Source of the DNA: Puffinus mauretanicus
Taxonomy: Eukaryota; Chordata; Aves; Procellariiformes; Procellariidae
Assembly (NCBI GenBank): GCA_023333565.1
Contig: JAJKFH010001399.1
Location: 1 to 64,000, forward strand
Direction of reading: 5' to 3'
Length of the DNA stretch: 64,000 bases
Translations under genes and position numbers: made by a program
The notes under the pieces: model-generated
Told to the model about the DNA's origin: nothing
The model's input: only the letters and a program-made list of their open reading frames with translations
The model's database searches: none
Shown here: piece after piece, positions 23,138-36,300 of the stretch
Layout of the letters: every line of letters starts with the position of its first letter
Numbering within the stretch: the first letter of the stretch is position 1

Positions 23138-26100
23138 CTGCAAAAATAATTTAGATCAAGAACTTTATTGTTCTGTTATAAGCAAGTATACAGCTTGTTA
23201 ACTTCAATTTTTTTTTTCAGTAACACGGGAAAAAAATTCCAAAAAGGCAATATAAGCCTATTAAAGAGGCTTTACCAAAATGCCAAAAACCCCAAATTTT
23301 AACCATGAGATAACTGCCCAGAACAGAACCTTGATCAAGGCCTTGCTCATTACTCTGTCCATTTTGCCCCCCCATAATGCTAAAATCTCTTTAAGATTGC
23401 CATGTAACTATTATTCTGATAATTGTGTTTGGCTATTTATCTTAGAGAATTTCAGTATTTCTTTACATTAAGCGCAGGCATGATTATGCATATTTATTTT
23501 AGAATATGTCTGTGCATCCCACTATTTAAGCCTAAAAGAAGATGCTGTTTGAACATCATCTTAACTCAGGTTAATCAGCAGCAGCTTTAGTATTTGAATA
23601 GAAAGCCACATACGTGTCCACGGTCACTAAAAAAAAAAATCCTGCTAAATAAAACTACAAATCAGTTACTGAGCTTAGCTTTGCATTTTGCAGCTGAATT
23701 GGAGCAATGCCACTTTCAGATGAAATCAAGCAAGAAGGTGCTCCATCCCCCCATAGCCAGAGCAGAGCTAGTTTTGAGTGTGTACAACGTGGACATCACG
23801 TCCTCAGCACCAGCTGTTTTACCTTACAAATGCCCTCCTGCTGCATCACCCTACCTGCATCACATTGATGCAGCCTCAGATCCTCATGTAAGTGTACTAT
23901 AGTAATGCAACTTACATACAGCCACATGAAGTGGAGAGAGAAAATAAAAATTTGCCAAACCTAACCAATTCTGCGTGTACTTTCCACCTGTGTGAAGTCA
24001 GTAATTCTGTGTTCATATCTGTGTTCTCCTAGATCTGAACAGGAAGACCAACACGGGAGCATCTAGCACCCTCTGCAGTCATATTTGTGCTTTCAACATT
24101 TGTCAACGGACAACTGGATGGCTGTAAAACACACATGCTGTGCGTAAGACACCCACTGCCTCAGTCCACTTTCCTCCAGTGCACTCAAAGACATAGAGAA
24201 AATGAGCACTGCCACCTCCTAAAATCCATGAGTCATACAGAAGAGGGGGATGGGAGAGCACTGCTGCCTGCTTATTTGTCTCATCTATTTTTTTTTGTCC
24301 TAAAAAGTTACAGTTTTTGAATAGAAATGAAGTAAACAACAAAAATACGCAATAAAGCATTTCATAAAGTGGAAGAGTTATTAAGAGGAGTGGGATGTGG
24401 GGTTTTTGGAGTTGTGGGGGTTTTTTTACCTTCACTGAGTAATCTAGCTGTGTCTTTATCTTGAACTGAGACATCTTCATTTAGCTGAAGAGGGCATCTA
24501 AAGCTAAGCATCGTCATCAAGTAATGAACTCCATCATTAAGACACTGAGTACAGTTAAAAAATGAGGAGAAAAAAAAGTTTTAGACAAGTTCTGATTAAT
24601 TTAATGATAGCCAGAAATATTTCTCACTATTAATTTCCCAAAACCCTATTTAAAAGGAAAAAAAAAGGAACTGTATTTTAAAAGCAAAGTGTCAAACTTT
24701 AAAACAGTATTCATGTGCTCATAGAACTTTTTAATCTCCTTTACCTTTTTAAATATGGCAATGTTTTCTTGTAGCCATTCACTCCTTTCTTTTGCAGTAT
24801 GACAATACATGTAAAGCAGGGCTCCTTTTCTCCAGTAAAGACATTCTAACAACTCTGCACCAAGGATGTTGATGGGCTGAAATAAAATCCAACAAGCTGG
24901 CTAACCCAAACGTAAACCATCTGAACTACTCACGTACACACTCACACATGCAAACAGTGTTACACTAAGTCTCTAACTTTAGAGGCTGCACTTAACAGCA
25001 ACAATCACAGACACAAGCCTAACACTTTGGATTTAAACTGCCAAAAGCACATGGAATTGTGAAATGGTAGCAAGAAAAATTCTGAGCACACAACAACTTA
25101 TTTGAAAAAATATTTTCAGGAATCACTATTTAAATATAAATAAGACTTGAAACAAAAGATCTTAACCTCTACCCATCAAAAACACAAATTACTCTCCTGT
25201 TTCAGATTTTTTATTTTAAAATAATGAAATAATTAATTCTCTGGCTGAATAACATTAGTACTCACTTCTTCATTTATGTTGCATTCCCTCACTAGATCTT
25301 CTGGTTCTGAAAGAATACAAGTAAGTTCTTTAACTTTTTGCAAGGAAGATTCTTCTGGAAACTCTTCATCCACAAGCTGGTTTTCCTCAAAATATGTAAT
25401 GTCTAAGACAGCCTATGGAAACAAGAAGATACACAATGTAAAAACGCTACCAGCAAAATAATCAAATGGTGGTGTGCAGTAACATACAAACTTGTTACAG
25501 TTTATAAAACATTACAATTTTAAGGTTATTTTTAATATTTAGTTTAGAAAAGCTGCAAGTTAAAAGTATTGTCAGATTATTGACAGTGAACATAAACTCT
25601 GTCTTTACAGTACCAGCACAATTATTATTGACTTAAGTTATCTTCTAATCCAGACAAAAGCAGCCCTGCACGTCATGATTATTCACTGCACACACCAAGT
25701 AACAGAGATCCTTTTCTGCTATACCCTCTTGCCTACATCCAGCCCTCTCTTATACCCTACACAGTAGATTTTCTTGAAAGGCAGTTTTAATGCTTTAAAT
25801 ATACTACCTGCGTATAGAGCTGCAAAAGCGTCGAAGGATGTTCTTTCCCTTCGTTACAGAGGTCCTTCAATTTGTCCAGAGTAGCAGAGCCCTTTGCTAA
25901 GAAGGTATCTGAAGGAAGAATACAACACTTCCTTAGCACCAAAAAGCACTCAGCAAGAGCCTTGCCTACCCTCCCTTTTCCCTTCATATGGCTTTATCCA
26001 TCCTTGCGGTATCTACAAGAGCAGCTGAATAATACTGCATTTAAACAGGCCCACTGTCCTGTTAGACTACGCCTTTCACGACTAAATTAAGGGCATTCGT

Positions 26101-26547
26101 GGTTACGATCTGATGTTTCAAAACCAATTCCACACACTCCGTGTGCGAAGAAGCCATGTACCAAAAGCGCAACCTGCCTACGCGCAGGTACACGTTCTAG
26201 GCCTCGGCCGCCCTGCTCCACAAAGACTCCCGACGGAGGCCAGGGCTGGCACCAGCCGCCCTGCTCCTGGGGCGAGCCTCTTCCCGGAGGAGGGAGAAGC
26301 GGCGCGCCCCCCGGCCCGCTCCCGCGATGCTGCGGGATGCCGCACAGCGCGACGGCAGCAGAGGGCGGAGCGGGCCCGCGGGAACGCCGGGCAGGGCCCG
26401 GCCCCCCCCCTCCCCTCCCTCCGGCGGCCTCTCACCGTCGCCGCACGCTCCCCCGGGCGCCGCCAGCCGCCGGCCCAGCGCCGCCAGCCGCGGCCGCAGC
26501 GCGGACCCCGCACCCCCTGCCTCGGCACACCCCGCCGCCGCCGCCAT
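22848..26547 (-). CDS. RIMOC1: RIMOC1 (C5orf51), RAB7A-interacting MON1-CCZ1 complex subunit (whole gene span, 6 coding exons)
   Basis: RIMOC1 binds the MON1-CCZ1 exchange factor for RAB7A and is reported to help stabilise and recruit RAB7A during mitophagy. Coding exons on the minus strand: 26547-26436, 25908-25808, 25412-25266, 24876-24745, 24544-24430, 23137-22848. They total 897 nt, or 298 residues plus stop (human about 294), and all phases agree. Landmarks are LDKLKDLC, LLQLYTQ, ITYFEENQLVDEEFPEES, ELLECLYWRKGALLYMYCH, FRCPLQLNEDVS, AMMYSGEMCYWG, LDFRETG and VAVCEGPLKGQGWNTT near the C terminus. No catalytic motif or membrane segment is seen, which suits an adaptor. The start ATG has an in-frame TGA seven codons upstream and good Kozak context. 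FBXO4 follows on the same strand, and this order matches human 5p13. Confidence 0.94.
23138..24429 (-). other. RIMOC1 intron 5
   Basis: 1292 AT-rich bases with T-runs at 23208-23217. No second gene or clear repeat was seen. Confidence 0.7.
24430..24544 (-). CDS. RIMOC1: RIMOC1 coding exon 5 (residues 165-203)
   Basis: Acceptor actgtactcag, donor gaag|gtaaaa. It encodes CLNDGVHYLMTMLSFRCPLQ and LNEDVSVQDKDTARLLSE. The donor reading frame ends in one base of a Gly codon completed by exon 6. Confidence 0.92.
24745..24876 (-). CDS. RIMOC1: RIMOC1 coding exon 4 (residues 121-164)
   Basis: Acceptor ttttatttcag, donor aaaaag|gtaaag. It encodes PINILGAELLECLYWRKGAL and LYMYCHTAKERSEWLQENIA. The ECLYWRKGALLYMYCH stretch is close to the human protein. 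Confidence 0.95.
25266..25412 (-). CDS. RIMOC1: RIMOC1 coding exon 3 (residues 72-120)
   Basis: Acceptor tttccatag, donor gaagaa|gtgagt, phase 0 at both ends. It encodes AVLDITYFEENQLVDEEFPE, ESSLQKVKELTCILSEPEDL and VRECNINEE, an acidic, moderately conserved segment. Confidence 0.92.
25808..25908 (-). CDS. RIMOC1: RIMOC1 coding exon 2 (residues 38-71)
   Basis: Acceptor attcttccttcag, donor acgcag|gtagta. It encodes DTFLAKGSATLDKLKDLCNE and GKEHPSTLLQLYTQ, collinear with human DHFLIRASAALEKLKLLCGE and following. Confidence 0.93.
26436..26547 (-). CDS. RIMOC1: RIMOC1 coding exon 1 (residues 1-38)
   Basis: It encodes MAAAAGCAEAGGAGSALRPR and LAALGRRLAAPGGACGD, ending at the donor cgacg|gtgaga. 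It lies in a CpG island, so composition is extreme and sequence identity to other species is low. Exon length, frame and junction support it. Confidence 0.82.
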
Positions 26548-26673
26548 CGCCGCCGCCGCCGCCCGTCACCGCGCCCCGCCACGCGCGCGGCGGCGGCGGC
26601 CCGGAGCGGCCGTGAAGCCGGGACGGCCCGCGGCGCCGGCCGTTGGGGCGGCGGCCGTTGGGGCGGGGAGAGG

Positions 26674-26685
26674 CGCGCAGGCGCA
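26674..26685. promoter_or_regulatory. NRF1 (nuclear respiratory factor 1) consensus site
   Basis: cgcgcaggcgca fits the YGCGCANGCGCR palindromic consensus and lies about 130 bases upstream of the RIMOC1 start codon. NRF1 sites are typical of TATA-less promoters of mitochondria-related genes. Binding itself is inferred. Confidence 0.45.
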
Positions 26686-27010
26686 GCAGCGCCGGGGCCG
26701 CGGGCGCTGAGCGGCCGCGCCTCCCCGGTGGTGCGCGGCGCCAGCCCCGCCCGGGCGGGACGGCGGGCTGCAGCCTGCCGGTGGGGCTGCCGGGGGCAGC
26801 CTGCGGCGGAGCGGCCACCGCCGCATGCCCGCACCGCGGCTCCCCTTTCCTGCCGGCTGGGCCTGCCAGCACCACAGCGGTGGTGAGGCTTAATTGGCCT
26901 CGTCTGACCTCCAGGCCAAGCGGCGGGAGGACCAGGGCGCCTCGGGCCTCCCCAGAGCTGCCTCTGGCCGAGCGGACAGGCAGTGAAACGGCGGCCGGGC
27001 TGCCGGGCAA

Positions 27011-30000
27011 GCCTTGTGCGCCCGAGGGGCTGGGACTTCAGTTTTATTGTTATGTGGGCTTTAAAGCCCTTTTGTAACAGACAGGCGTGGCTTCTGCAGA
27101 TCTGTGTCAGGGACCCGGGGAAAGTCCTTGGCATGTCCCTATGTTGCCCCCATCAAACGATGCTCTCCAGGCTCGGTGCGAAATAGGACTTGCCCATAAG
27201 AGAAGTGAAACGAATGCTGAAAGGCAGCGAGGTTTTTTAAGACCAAACCCATATTTTTATCAATAAATATATCTTTATTGGTGGTTTTTTACTTACATTT
27301 TAGTATTGGATGACTTAACACGTAGAGCTACAACTGTAAAAGTACAGTTAAATCATCTTGAAACCACATACCTTCAGTTAGAGGAATGAAGCTTTTGCTC
27401 CAATTTTTTTGTTCAACTTTAAATAGCACACTTCATGAACTATAGAAATGCTAAATAGATTCCATGTTATGAGGGGAAAACAGTAAGTTTTCCTTTTTAA
27501 CAAAATCTTGCTACTACCCCACAGTAAATCATCAAATATTTTATGTTGTGTAGTTATAAAAGAGCTGTATTTCACTATGTTGCTTCTCTAGCTTTCTCCA
27601 TCTCTTTACCCGCCTGGAAAAAGCTAATACCTCAGTGTCCATTGGAGTAATGTGTCATGAGCTCACACACTATTCTGGATTTTGTTAGCTTGACTATTTT
27701 AAAAGAATAATTGACTAAAGACATTTTCCCCTTTTCAAGTCATACAGTGTTCATTCTGTTAGTGTCTGTGTCCCACCAAAGTACTTAAAAAGAACAACCC
27801 AGAAAAAAAGTGCCATTTACTGGGGTACTTTAGGTAGTGAAAAGCTGTCCACTTAAGACACAGATGTTTTTGCTCTTGCCTATGTTATGACTTACAAAAG
27901 AGTTGCCAAACAGATCAAATACAACAAAAAAGTAAAACCTAAAAGGCAAAATTGTGTTTGCTTCCAGAAGTGGTTTGATTTCTAGGAGAAATCTCTACAT
28001 GTTTGGTTGGATATGTATTGTCATTTATTCCTGCATAGTCCATACCCAGATACAATTTTTCATCTAAGTAACAGCTGTGTTAACAATACCAAAAGTATTA
28101 TGGTAGTTAACAATATCATATCTGAGAGTAGAGGAGATGGTGCTTCATGTTTTAAGTGAAACACAACTCTTTCCATGTTATCAGTTTTGGGACTGAAGAA
28201 TGGCTGTGCATTGATAAGTTTCCTTCTTCAGATCCTTTGCTTGCTTGGTCCTGCCCTTACTTCTCTGTTTCAACACCCAGCTATGATTTTGTCATTGCTT
28301 TCTTTGTTGCTTTCTTCCTAACTAGTCAAGTGGGCAGGTGGGCCAGCCCTTAATAGTGAAGGTGATGTCACCCAGCTTTTAAGGTGTCGCTTGTAAAAAA
28401 AAATTTTCAAAACCCAAGCAACCCAAACCAAAACGAAAACCCAAAATGGTTGTGTGCTGACTCATCTGGTAAAGGAAGTGTTATCTTTTTTTCTTCCTGT
28501 GCTTCAGGCACTGCTGCAGCTTGCTTTAGCTGTATCTGTTTCGAAAGCTAGATGTATATGCAATGACTTTTTTCCAGAAATCGTTATCCACTCTTTCTTT
28601 AAATATACCATGAAATCTGGTTTTGACCTTTCTCATCAGTGGCTGAGATGGAAGAGGTGTGTTTCTGTTAATACCAAGCTGGTAAAATAGGCTGCTACAA
28701 ATGTTAAAAAAAGGGGGTGATGTCCACTTCTCTGAGGAAAAGAGGACCTGGAAGATTTTTAGTGGGTTTATTTATTTATTTATTTCCCCCCCAGCCTGAT
28801 TTTGCCATGAAATGTGTGATGGTGTAGAAGACATCTCTAGTGGCTTTCAAGTGTTTTTCTTGTCTTATACCCTACATACTCCCTGTTGGGAGCCGGTTTG
28901 CAAGGAACAGGGGTGGCAGGACTTCTGGGCAAACACCTGAGAGACTGCAGAGCCAGGAAGAGCGCTGGGCTGAGCCAGGGTGGGGTGCTGCCTCCTCACT
29001 GCGGTGGGCAAGCCCTCGCCTCCCCCTGGGCTCTGCCTCGCTCCTGGCTGGAGTGGCCTCCGAACAGCCCCGTGTCCATCCCCTCCTCAAGCTGATCAGA
29101 ATTGGTGTGTGTGTGCTGGGCATTATGCTGATTTAGCTGTTGTTATGGTGCACCTCTAGTAACTAAGGAGCACTTTATAAAAATTAATCCAAGGTACTTG
29201 CTCTTTTTACTTATTTATATGTATTAATGACATTTAGTCATACTTGTCTCCTGTGGATTTGAATAATAAAAGTTTGCTCAAAATAAGTGTGAAGTTTGCT
29301 TCAGGTCCATCTTGTTTAATTTTGCATCAGCTGATGAGCTTTAATGAGCAAAGAGGTGAACTGAAGGGATATGCCAGCTTCACAATCTCTTTTGTGGCTC
29401 ACCTGGTAAGAGCTGCCTCAGTAACAACTGGATTGTTGTACTCAGTCTTAGATGTCGGACTTGCATCATAAACTGTGTTAGTTGAGGATTATAAGAAGTG
29501 TTGTTTATAGAAATACTTGAGAGAAACTGGATTTATTAAAATATGTTCTAGAATATTTTGTCCTTCGCATGTCTTTCATCATTGTATTCTTTGAAGCAAG
29601 TATTTCTGCTCTTGAAAATAGACAAAAAAATACTTGTAATTATGCACGGAAACTATTAAACAAGGGTCTTTATCTATTATATGTGATCTTCATGAGTTTG
29701 TTGTATCTAATAATATCTGTAAGAAAAATGGTCACTATTACGGTATCACCTTTAAATGTTCTTTGGATTCACAAAAGGAGATGCACGTTCTCTCTTCTCT
29801 GTGTGGCTTTGCAATTACCAGGGAAGGGGTGTAAAACTGGAATTTATTCAGAATAATGCTAAGAAAGTGGAAGACAGTTACCAAAGATTTCCTCCATGTT
29901 TGTGGGATTAAGCACTATGGAATGTTTTCCAGAATTGAGCGTCATAGTGGATAATGTCATGGCGTTGAATAAGGAAGTATCGAATTCCGTCAGTCCTCTT

Positions 30001-32749
30001 AAAATAAAAGGACTGTGTTCAGTCTGAAATATATCCAAGTCAGAGCATTTGATATTCATACTGTTGATGCCAAATGTGAAATCAGGGCATAAGGGTGGTC
30101 CGTAATGGCATTCTACCTTTGTGTCAATAGATGTGAAATATATTTATTTTGGAGAGGCATGTGAGTGCCAACTGTTAGTAGACATTGCAGGTGTGTCATA
30201 TTTTTGTTTGCCTAACCTTGCATGACCGTTCTTTGTTCTACCTGCTTTCTACACTATATAGTTCAGGTGGTGCCCTGACAAAACATAAACCTGCTGCTTT
30301 CTTACAATGTGGTCACCGGCAACCGGGACAAGACGGTACCTGATTCGTGTTTAAATAGGTTCTGAACAGACAAGATGATCTAGCAGTTTGATTTTTGATT
30401 ATTATAAGTGGCATGCACTGAACTTTGATGTTGGAACCACTCTTTTCTAAAGTGACCTCCCTAGAAGAAGGGAGCATTAGAGACTGACAAAAAGGAACTG
30501 CTTCTTGCTGCTCGAGGGGGAGCTGAAGTAGTTTTTTTTTAAAAAGCAAGTATAAAGTGTACAATCTTCTGTAATGGAATGAAACAGGTTATTCGCAGCA
30601 GGCAGGGAAACCTGTGTTTTTCTATTACATAGTGATCAACGAATGGTGTGTACTGTGGACATCTTCATCCAGAAGAATGCTTGTGCCTGCCACATCTCAT
30701 TTATGGGTTCCTGTATGTGTTGGTCTGGGAGAACTTGCTTACAGCAATCTTCACCCCAGTCTCCAACTGTTACAGATTACTGTGTATGTAATTTAGGGTA
30801 TTAGTTCACACTCAACCTCTAGCTAACGCAGAAGTAATGTCATTTGGTCAAACAAGTGACCAGACTCATGTCCCTAACAGCATGTTCCCATCTTTAATTG
30901 TATTAATCCCAGAGTCATGTGACAGTGTGTTGTGTGAGGTCAGGTGGTGTATCTGACTGAATGCTGCCGATTTTTTCCAGACATCTGGTCTGCAGTTGGA
31001 TCACCAAGCTGATCTGGATGGCTATAAGCTGAGACTGTAACTTCCTTCTGAAACTGTAATGTGTAACGTACCCTCAGAGAACCTTCATCTGGCTTTTAGT
31101 AAAGTTTTGTGCCACCATAAGAGGTTTTATACAGTTAGTTCCCTTGGATCATAGCAAAATTAAATCTGCTAATTGGGGTATTATATTAATCTATGTAGCA
31201 CTTAGCATTAAAGCTTTTCTGGTTCTTCTGAGGTTTCTCTTGAAAAAAAAAACCCCAAAACATTCCTGAAAGGATCATGGGATGGATAAGAAGCAACATG
31301 TACTTGAGAATGCAAGACAGAGGTGTCATGCCTTAGTTTGGCGAGCGTTTCTCTTGGAAGAGTACTAGTTTAAACAGCTGCTGTCTCTTGCCCCTTCTTC
31401 CCGCTCTTTATGATGCTGCGTTTTGAGGTGTGCTCATGTAATTGTGTCTTTCAGATGAACATGACTGGGAAGCTCATCTGTGTTAAAAGCCTCCCCACCC
31501 CTTATCCTGTACTACAGTTGAATGTTCAACCATGCAAATGCATGTACTGTCCTTGCTAGGGCAAGAAGTCTGTGTTTCTTGTATGTTAAGTGTGGAGTAG
31601 GATGTGAAATGTCTGTGGTGTTCTGGTTGGCTTGCTGGAAATGCACTACCTGGGAGTGGGACTGCCGAGAGTACCCTTTTGAACCTATGTTCAACCAAAT
31701 ACCGTTTCTTTCAAAGGTGTAAGAAAATAAATACAGGCATACTGATTTTGAAGACCTATTCTTGTCACAGGTAATTCCTCTGTTACAGTGCACAACTGCT
31801 GCAGTGGAAAACCATGACAATGGTAATCAAGGTTTTACCCTGTGAGGTACATGGGAAATCCAAGGTTGTTGACAAATTTTCTGATTCCTGTTGTGGATAA
31901 CTTGCAAGCTGAGTGAAATTCTGGAAGTGCTTGCTTGAATTTATTAACAATTTGAATGCACTACAACCAAAAAGCATCACATTTATCGCTTGGATAAATA
32001 ATCTAGAGCATGTGAATTACACATTCTAAAGGTGCTTTAAAATTATGTGGGAATCTGAGACCCTTTTTGCTATTCCCTTAATAATTAGTTTCAACCCAGT
32101 CTTTCTGGTTACCGTTGGTACTTAAAGATCTCTACACCAAACTTGTTACAGAAGTAGCACCTCATTGGGGTCTTAAGTGAGGGCAGGCATTGGTGCTGGA
32201 GGAAGACAAATGTCAAACACCCTTTCTGTTTGAGAGTTCAGCAGGATGCCAGAGGGTGTCACCAGTGGGCTCGGTATAGTCCAGTTTTTAACGGAGATGT
32301 TTCTTGGTAGTGATGTCAATCTGAAATGATTGTGTTTCCTGAAACTCTGCAAAACCCCAAAAGCAGGGTACAGAAGTCTTCAGTGAACTGTTAGGGTATG
32401 GCTTCAAACTGGCCCCTGAAACATACTGGATCTTTGATGAGATGTTTGGAGCTGGTGAAAGAGGCCTGAGAGCTTTGCAACAAGCAGCTGCGTGCTTGTA
32501 AATGCAGGGAACCTGCTGCTTAGGCTTAGCAGGCTTCCACGCTCCTTTTGAGTGTGTGTTTGTAGAACCAGGTTTAAAATCAGACAGATACACTTTACCA
32601 AAACCAGAGGAGAGCTGAAGGAAAACCCAATATTCTAAGACTAACTGATTCTAAGGGGTCTTTTAAAAAGATGGATGAGTGAATGGTAGGGGTTCATTTT
32701 AAATCACCTTATAAAAAATTTAACAACAGAAGTTTCAGATTTTGCCATA
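27011..32749. other. Intergenic spacer between RIMOC1 and OXCT1, proximal part
   Basis: About 5.7 kb of AT-rich sequence without a convincing gene. A (TTTA)n run lies at 28766-28785, and a GC-richer patch at 28885-29100 has few CpGs. Reading frames here are short, lack conserved motifs and are not supported as genes. Confidence 0.6.
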
Positions 32750-33313
32750 TGTCATGGTTTAACCCCAGCCGGCAACTAAGCACCACACAGCCGCTCACTC
32801 ACCCCCCACCCCCCCAGCGGGATGGGGGAAGAGAATTGGAAGGGTAAAAGTGAGAAAACTCGTGGATTGAGATAAGAACAGTTTAATAATTGAAATAAAC
32901 TAATAATAATAATAATGATAATAGTAATAATAATAATAATGATAAATTGTAATGAAAAGGAAAATAACAAAGAGAGAGAAATAAAACCCAAGAAAGACAA
33001 GTGATGCAAATGAAGACAATTGCTCACCACCAACCGACTGATGCCCAGCCAGCCCCCGAGCAGCGGCCCCCCTGCCAAGCTCCCCCTACTTTTTTATTGC
33101 TGAGCATGACGTCATATGGTATGGAATATCCCTTTGGTCAGTTGAGGTCAGCTGTCCCAGCTGTGTCCCCTCCCAACTTCTTGTGCACCCCCAGCCCAGC
33201 AATAACAAAAGCATCTCTGTATTATCAACCCTGTTTTCAGTGCAAGTCCAAAACGTAGCCCCCTATTAGCTACTATGAAGAAAATTAACTCTATCCTAGC
33301 CAAAAGCAGCACA
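32750..33313 (+). mobile_element. Solo LTR of a bird-type endogenous retrovirus, copy 2
   Basis: It starts tgtcatggtttaacccc and ends gcagcaca. It shares a long series of segments with the copy at 420-920, among them gccgctcactc, ttgagataa.gacagtttaata, gagcatgacgtca and tatggtatggaat. Flanking ccata (32745-32749) and ccatg (33314-33318) look like a 5-bp target-site duplication with one change, which suits ERVL-type integration. No gag, pol or env remains. An AAT microsatellite has grown inside it (about 32897-32945). Confidence 0.85.
32897..32945. repeat. AAT-rich microsatellite inside LTR copy 2
   Basis: Interrupted (AAT)n tract. The equivalent place in LTR copy 1 (about 575-590) also has a short AAT run, so the tract grew from a shared seed. 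Confidence 0.85.
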
Positions 33314-36300
33314 CCATGTATCCCGTGTGAAAGTTAAATTACCTTCCTTACTAATTCTTCTGTTCATTTGATGGTGACTGAGAAATGGAATGTCACAGGA
33401 AATGACTGTCTGCCTTCCCTATTAGATATGTAAGTTTTGGACCATTGAGAATATTAACCAAGCCATTGATGAGCTGCCCACTGTAGGGGGGAAGCCATTC
33501 TGAACTCCAGACAGCTGTTCCTCCAGCAGCTGGATGGATTAGAAGAATTAGGCAAAACAATTCAGATGAGAATGGATTGGCACTTGGGGAACTGTCAGCG
33601 CACATGGGGAACTGGCTTCCTCATCAGTTTATGATAAAATAATTACAAGGGCTTGGATTGCATGCATGAGTTTGCATGCTAGGCTCTTGTAGCCAAGAAA
33701 TGGTGCTTGCCAATTAAGCTCCACACCCATGAAATGGATGGCAAAGTCCAAGTTTCAAAGAGGAAGCCAGAGTTACAGGCGAAACTTGCAGACCGGGCAG
33801 GTGTTGCTTTTCTTCATTTTCAACTCTGGCAGCTGTCCTGTAGTCTTACTGTACAGCACTAGCCGCAGTGAGGAACGGGGTGGGGTTTGTGTGCGTGTGA
33901 TCTGTTTACTGTGTACAACATCTGCAAACAATGTTCTGCATTATCATCTTAAGGCTCTGTATTTGTTTTTGTAATTTGTGTATAAAATACAAGGAGAAAG
34001 ATTTCTTCACTAATAGTTTTACAAAGTCCTCCTACGTTCTGAGTTTAAAGCATGTTCTGTTGCTGATGAGGTTTGTTTGAAAGTACCCCGTGCAGCTTAT
34101 TAACAAAATGTTGCATTGCAGGATCTGGAAAAGCCTGTTACAGTAGTGCTACCAAACATGAACTGACTCGCGGTGTGAGAGCTGCTCGGGATTCCTGTTT
34201 ACAGTTCATTGTTTCTGTAGTCCCTTTTGTTATGTTTACCTTTACTCTTTTACAACACTATCAGTATGGACTGTAAAATAACCCCATTCTTTCAGCTTGG
34301 CCAGAGGGAAGAAAAAAAGGACTTTCCTGTTCCGTTGCATTCTTGCAGCAAAAAATTCCTGGCAAAGAATGAGGAGTAAGAGATTAATAGGGTTTTCTGA
34401 ATAAGAATTTAAACCAGCCTCCATAAATATCAATACACAAACATATGGAACTTGTGCAGCTGATGTCGGCAAATATCTGCTGAACAGGCATTTTGGTTTT
34501 TCCTCACTCCTGCTGTAAAGGAATGATAAGTCACTTATCCTTTCTCCAGAACTAGTAAACATACTGACTGTCACTGTTGAAGGTTATTACACTTAACTAA
34601 TTTAGACAGTGTTGATGACAGTTACTAAATATGCAATATATGAACATGAATAGAAGTGCCAAGGATCAGGCTGAGTAACAGGCTTTGTGGTTCTATTTAA
34701 ACAAAAATGACACCTTAATTTTAAGTACTATATAATTACACCTTGTACATACTGTGGTTTTGAATTGACCCGCAGCATTTGCAGTGGTCAGAAAGTCTGA
34801 CGTTTTGTATTTTTAAGACTCCAGAATTGAAGTAACTATTTAACTGTTGATTTAACTGCTGATATTTCAGTGGCTATTTCTCAGTGCTGTCGAGGTTAAT
34901 AAGTGAATAACTTGCTGCGGTAACTTTAATTCTCCAATTTTGACCAAGTATAAAATGTTCAGTGGCTTCTAAGAAGTTCTGCATAGTTGCTTATCTTAGC
35001 TTGTAATAATGATATGATAGTCTGACATGATATAGAAACTTCGGTATCATTTTTATGAAAGTAGGGCATTCTGCCTAAAATATGAGGCTGCTATAATGGA
35101 AACTGGACTAGTACGAAACAAACAAACAAAATCTCCCCAGATTGTTTTTCACAATATGGACCTCCTCATCCAATTAGGTTTTTTTTATGTCCTTAATTAG
35201 GTGAGCTCCTGTATTCTACTATGATATTCATTGTAACAAAAATATTTGTTCACCTTCTATTGCCTGCTCAAGAGGTCCTTCAGGGATAAAGAACTGCTCT
35301 TGCCAAAGGATTGTTTTAGCTTATTATGTAGCTTCAGGATCCTTTCATACTTTGGTATCCCCTTTGATCTTAAGCTTAGGACTGTGAAGAGGAAATGTTG
35401 CCGGAATTAGTTGGCAAAGGATTCCTCAACAGCTCCACAGGTTGTTTCTTTAAAAAATCTTGGCTCTGTGGTTCTCTCATTTGCTTTGCATTTCCATAAC
35501 TGTCTGGAAGATGGCTTTTTGGGGTTTTTTTTGTTTGTTTTCCAACTTAATTTTGGCTTTGTATTTATGTTTAATTATGTATGAATTTTCATTTGCCAAA
35601 TCCCTGCTGATTTTTAACATGTATAATTTTCACTAGATCTGTAAATATCAATTTTTCTTTGTAATGACCTTCCTTTCACCTGAACCTTGTTAATAAGTTG
35701 AATATTTAAGTTCACATGGCTTACTAGTGTAATCATTGGTGATGCATGTGGCAGCCCTTTTGTCTTCCCCTAGTTAAATGTATTTGCTGTGAATCTATGA
35801 GTCGATCTTAAAATTGTTGAATGTATTGCACAGGCGCTTGTAATTATTTTTATGTTCTCAGCTGGAATATATTTATAATTATCTAATGCCTTTAGGTCTG
35901 TATCATAAGTTTGATATTCTTCCTTTATTTGTTTTCCCTGTAGTACTCCATTCTTGCAGGAAGATGTAGATGCTATGAAATAATCTTTCAGTTTTCTTTG
36001 ACTTTCCAACCCATATCAAGGGAATTAGGTTTATTCCACTTTATCCAAAGATGAGTTTCAAATGCTTTTAAATGATTAACATAAAAAATACTTTAGTATT
36101 TTGAGTAATACTCAAAAATACTTAAACACCAACCTCTTGTTTCAGAACTGGGACCTATTAACATGTTGGATGTAAGTTTAGGTGTTCTAGTTGCTGCATA
36201 GTTTAATGAGCTTTCCCTTCTGTGTGGCTCCATATGTGATTTTCATGCCTCAATAACTGAATTTGCTTCCCAAATTCCAATGGATCTGAAAGAAAGGTAA

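Larger units (their letters stand above)
26200..27010. promoter_or_regulatory. CpG island / promoter of RIMOC1
   Basis: About 800 bases of very high GC and CpG density span RIMOC1 exon 1 and its upstream side, bounded by ordinary AT-rich DNA. No TATA box is seen. Long open frames on both strands here come from base composition. A 15-bp tandem repeat (ggccgttggggcggc) sits at 26638-26667. Confidence 0.75.

Noticed and set aside
26113..27134. Long open frames on both strands (257 and 318 codons) over the RIMOC1 CpG island
   Set aside because: GC-rich DNA has few stop codons. The translations are Arg/Pro/Ala/Gly-rich low complexity and overlap the supported RIMOC1 exon 1 in other frames.
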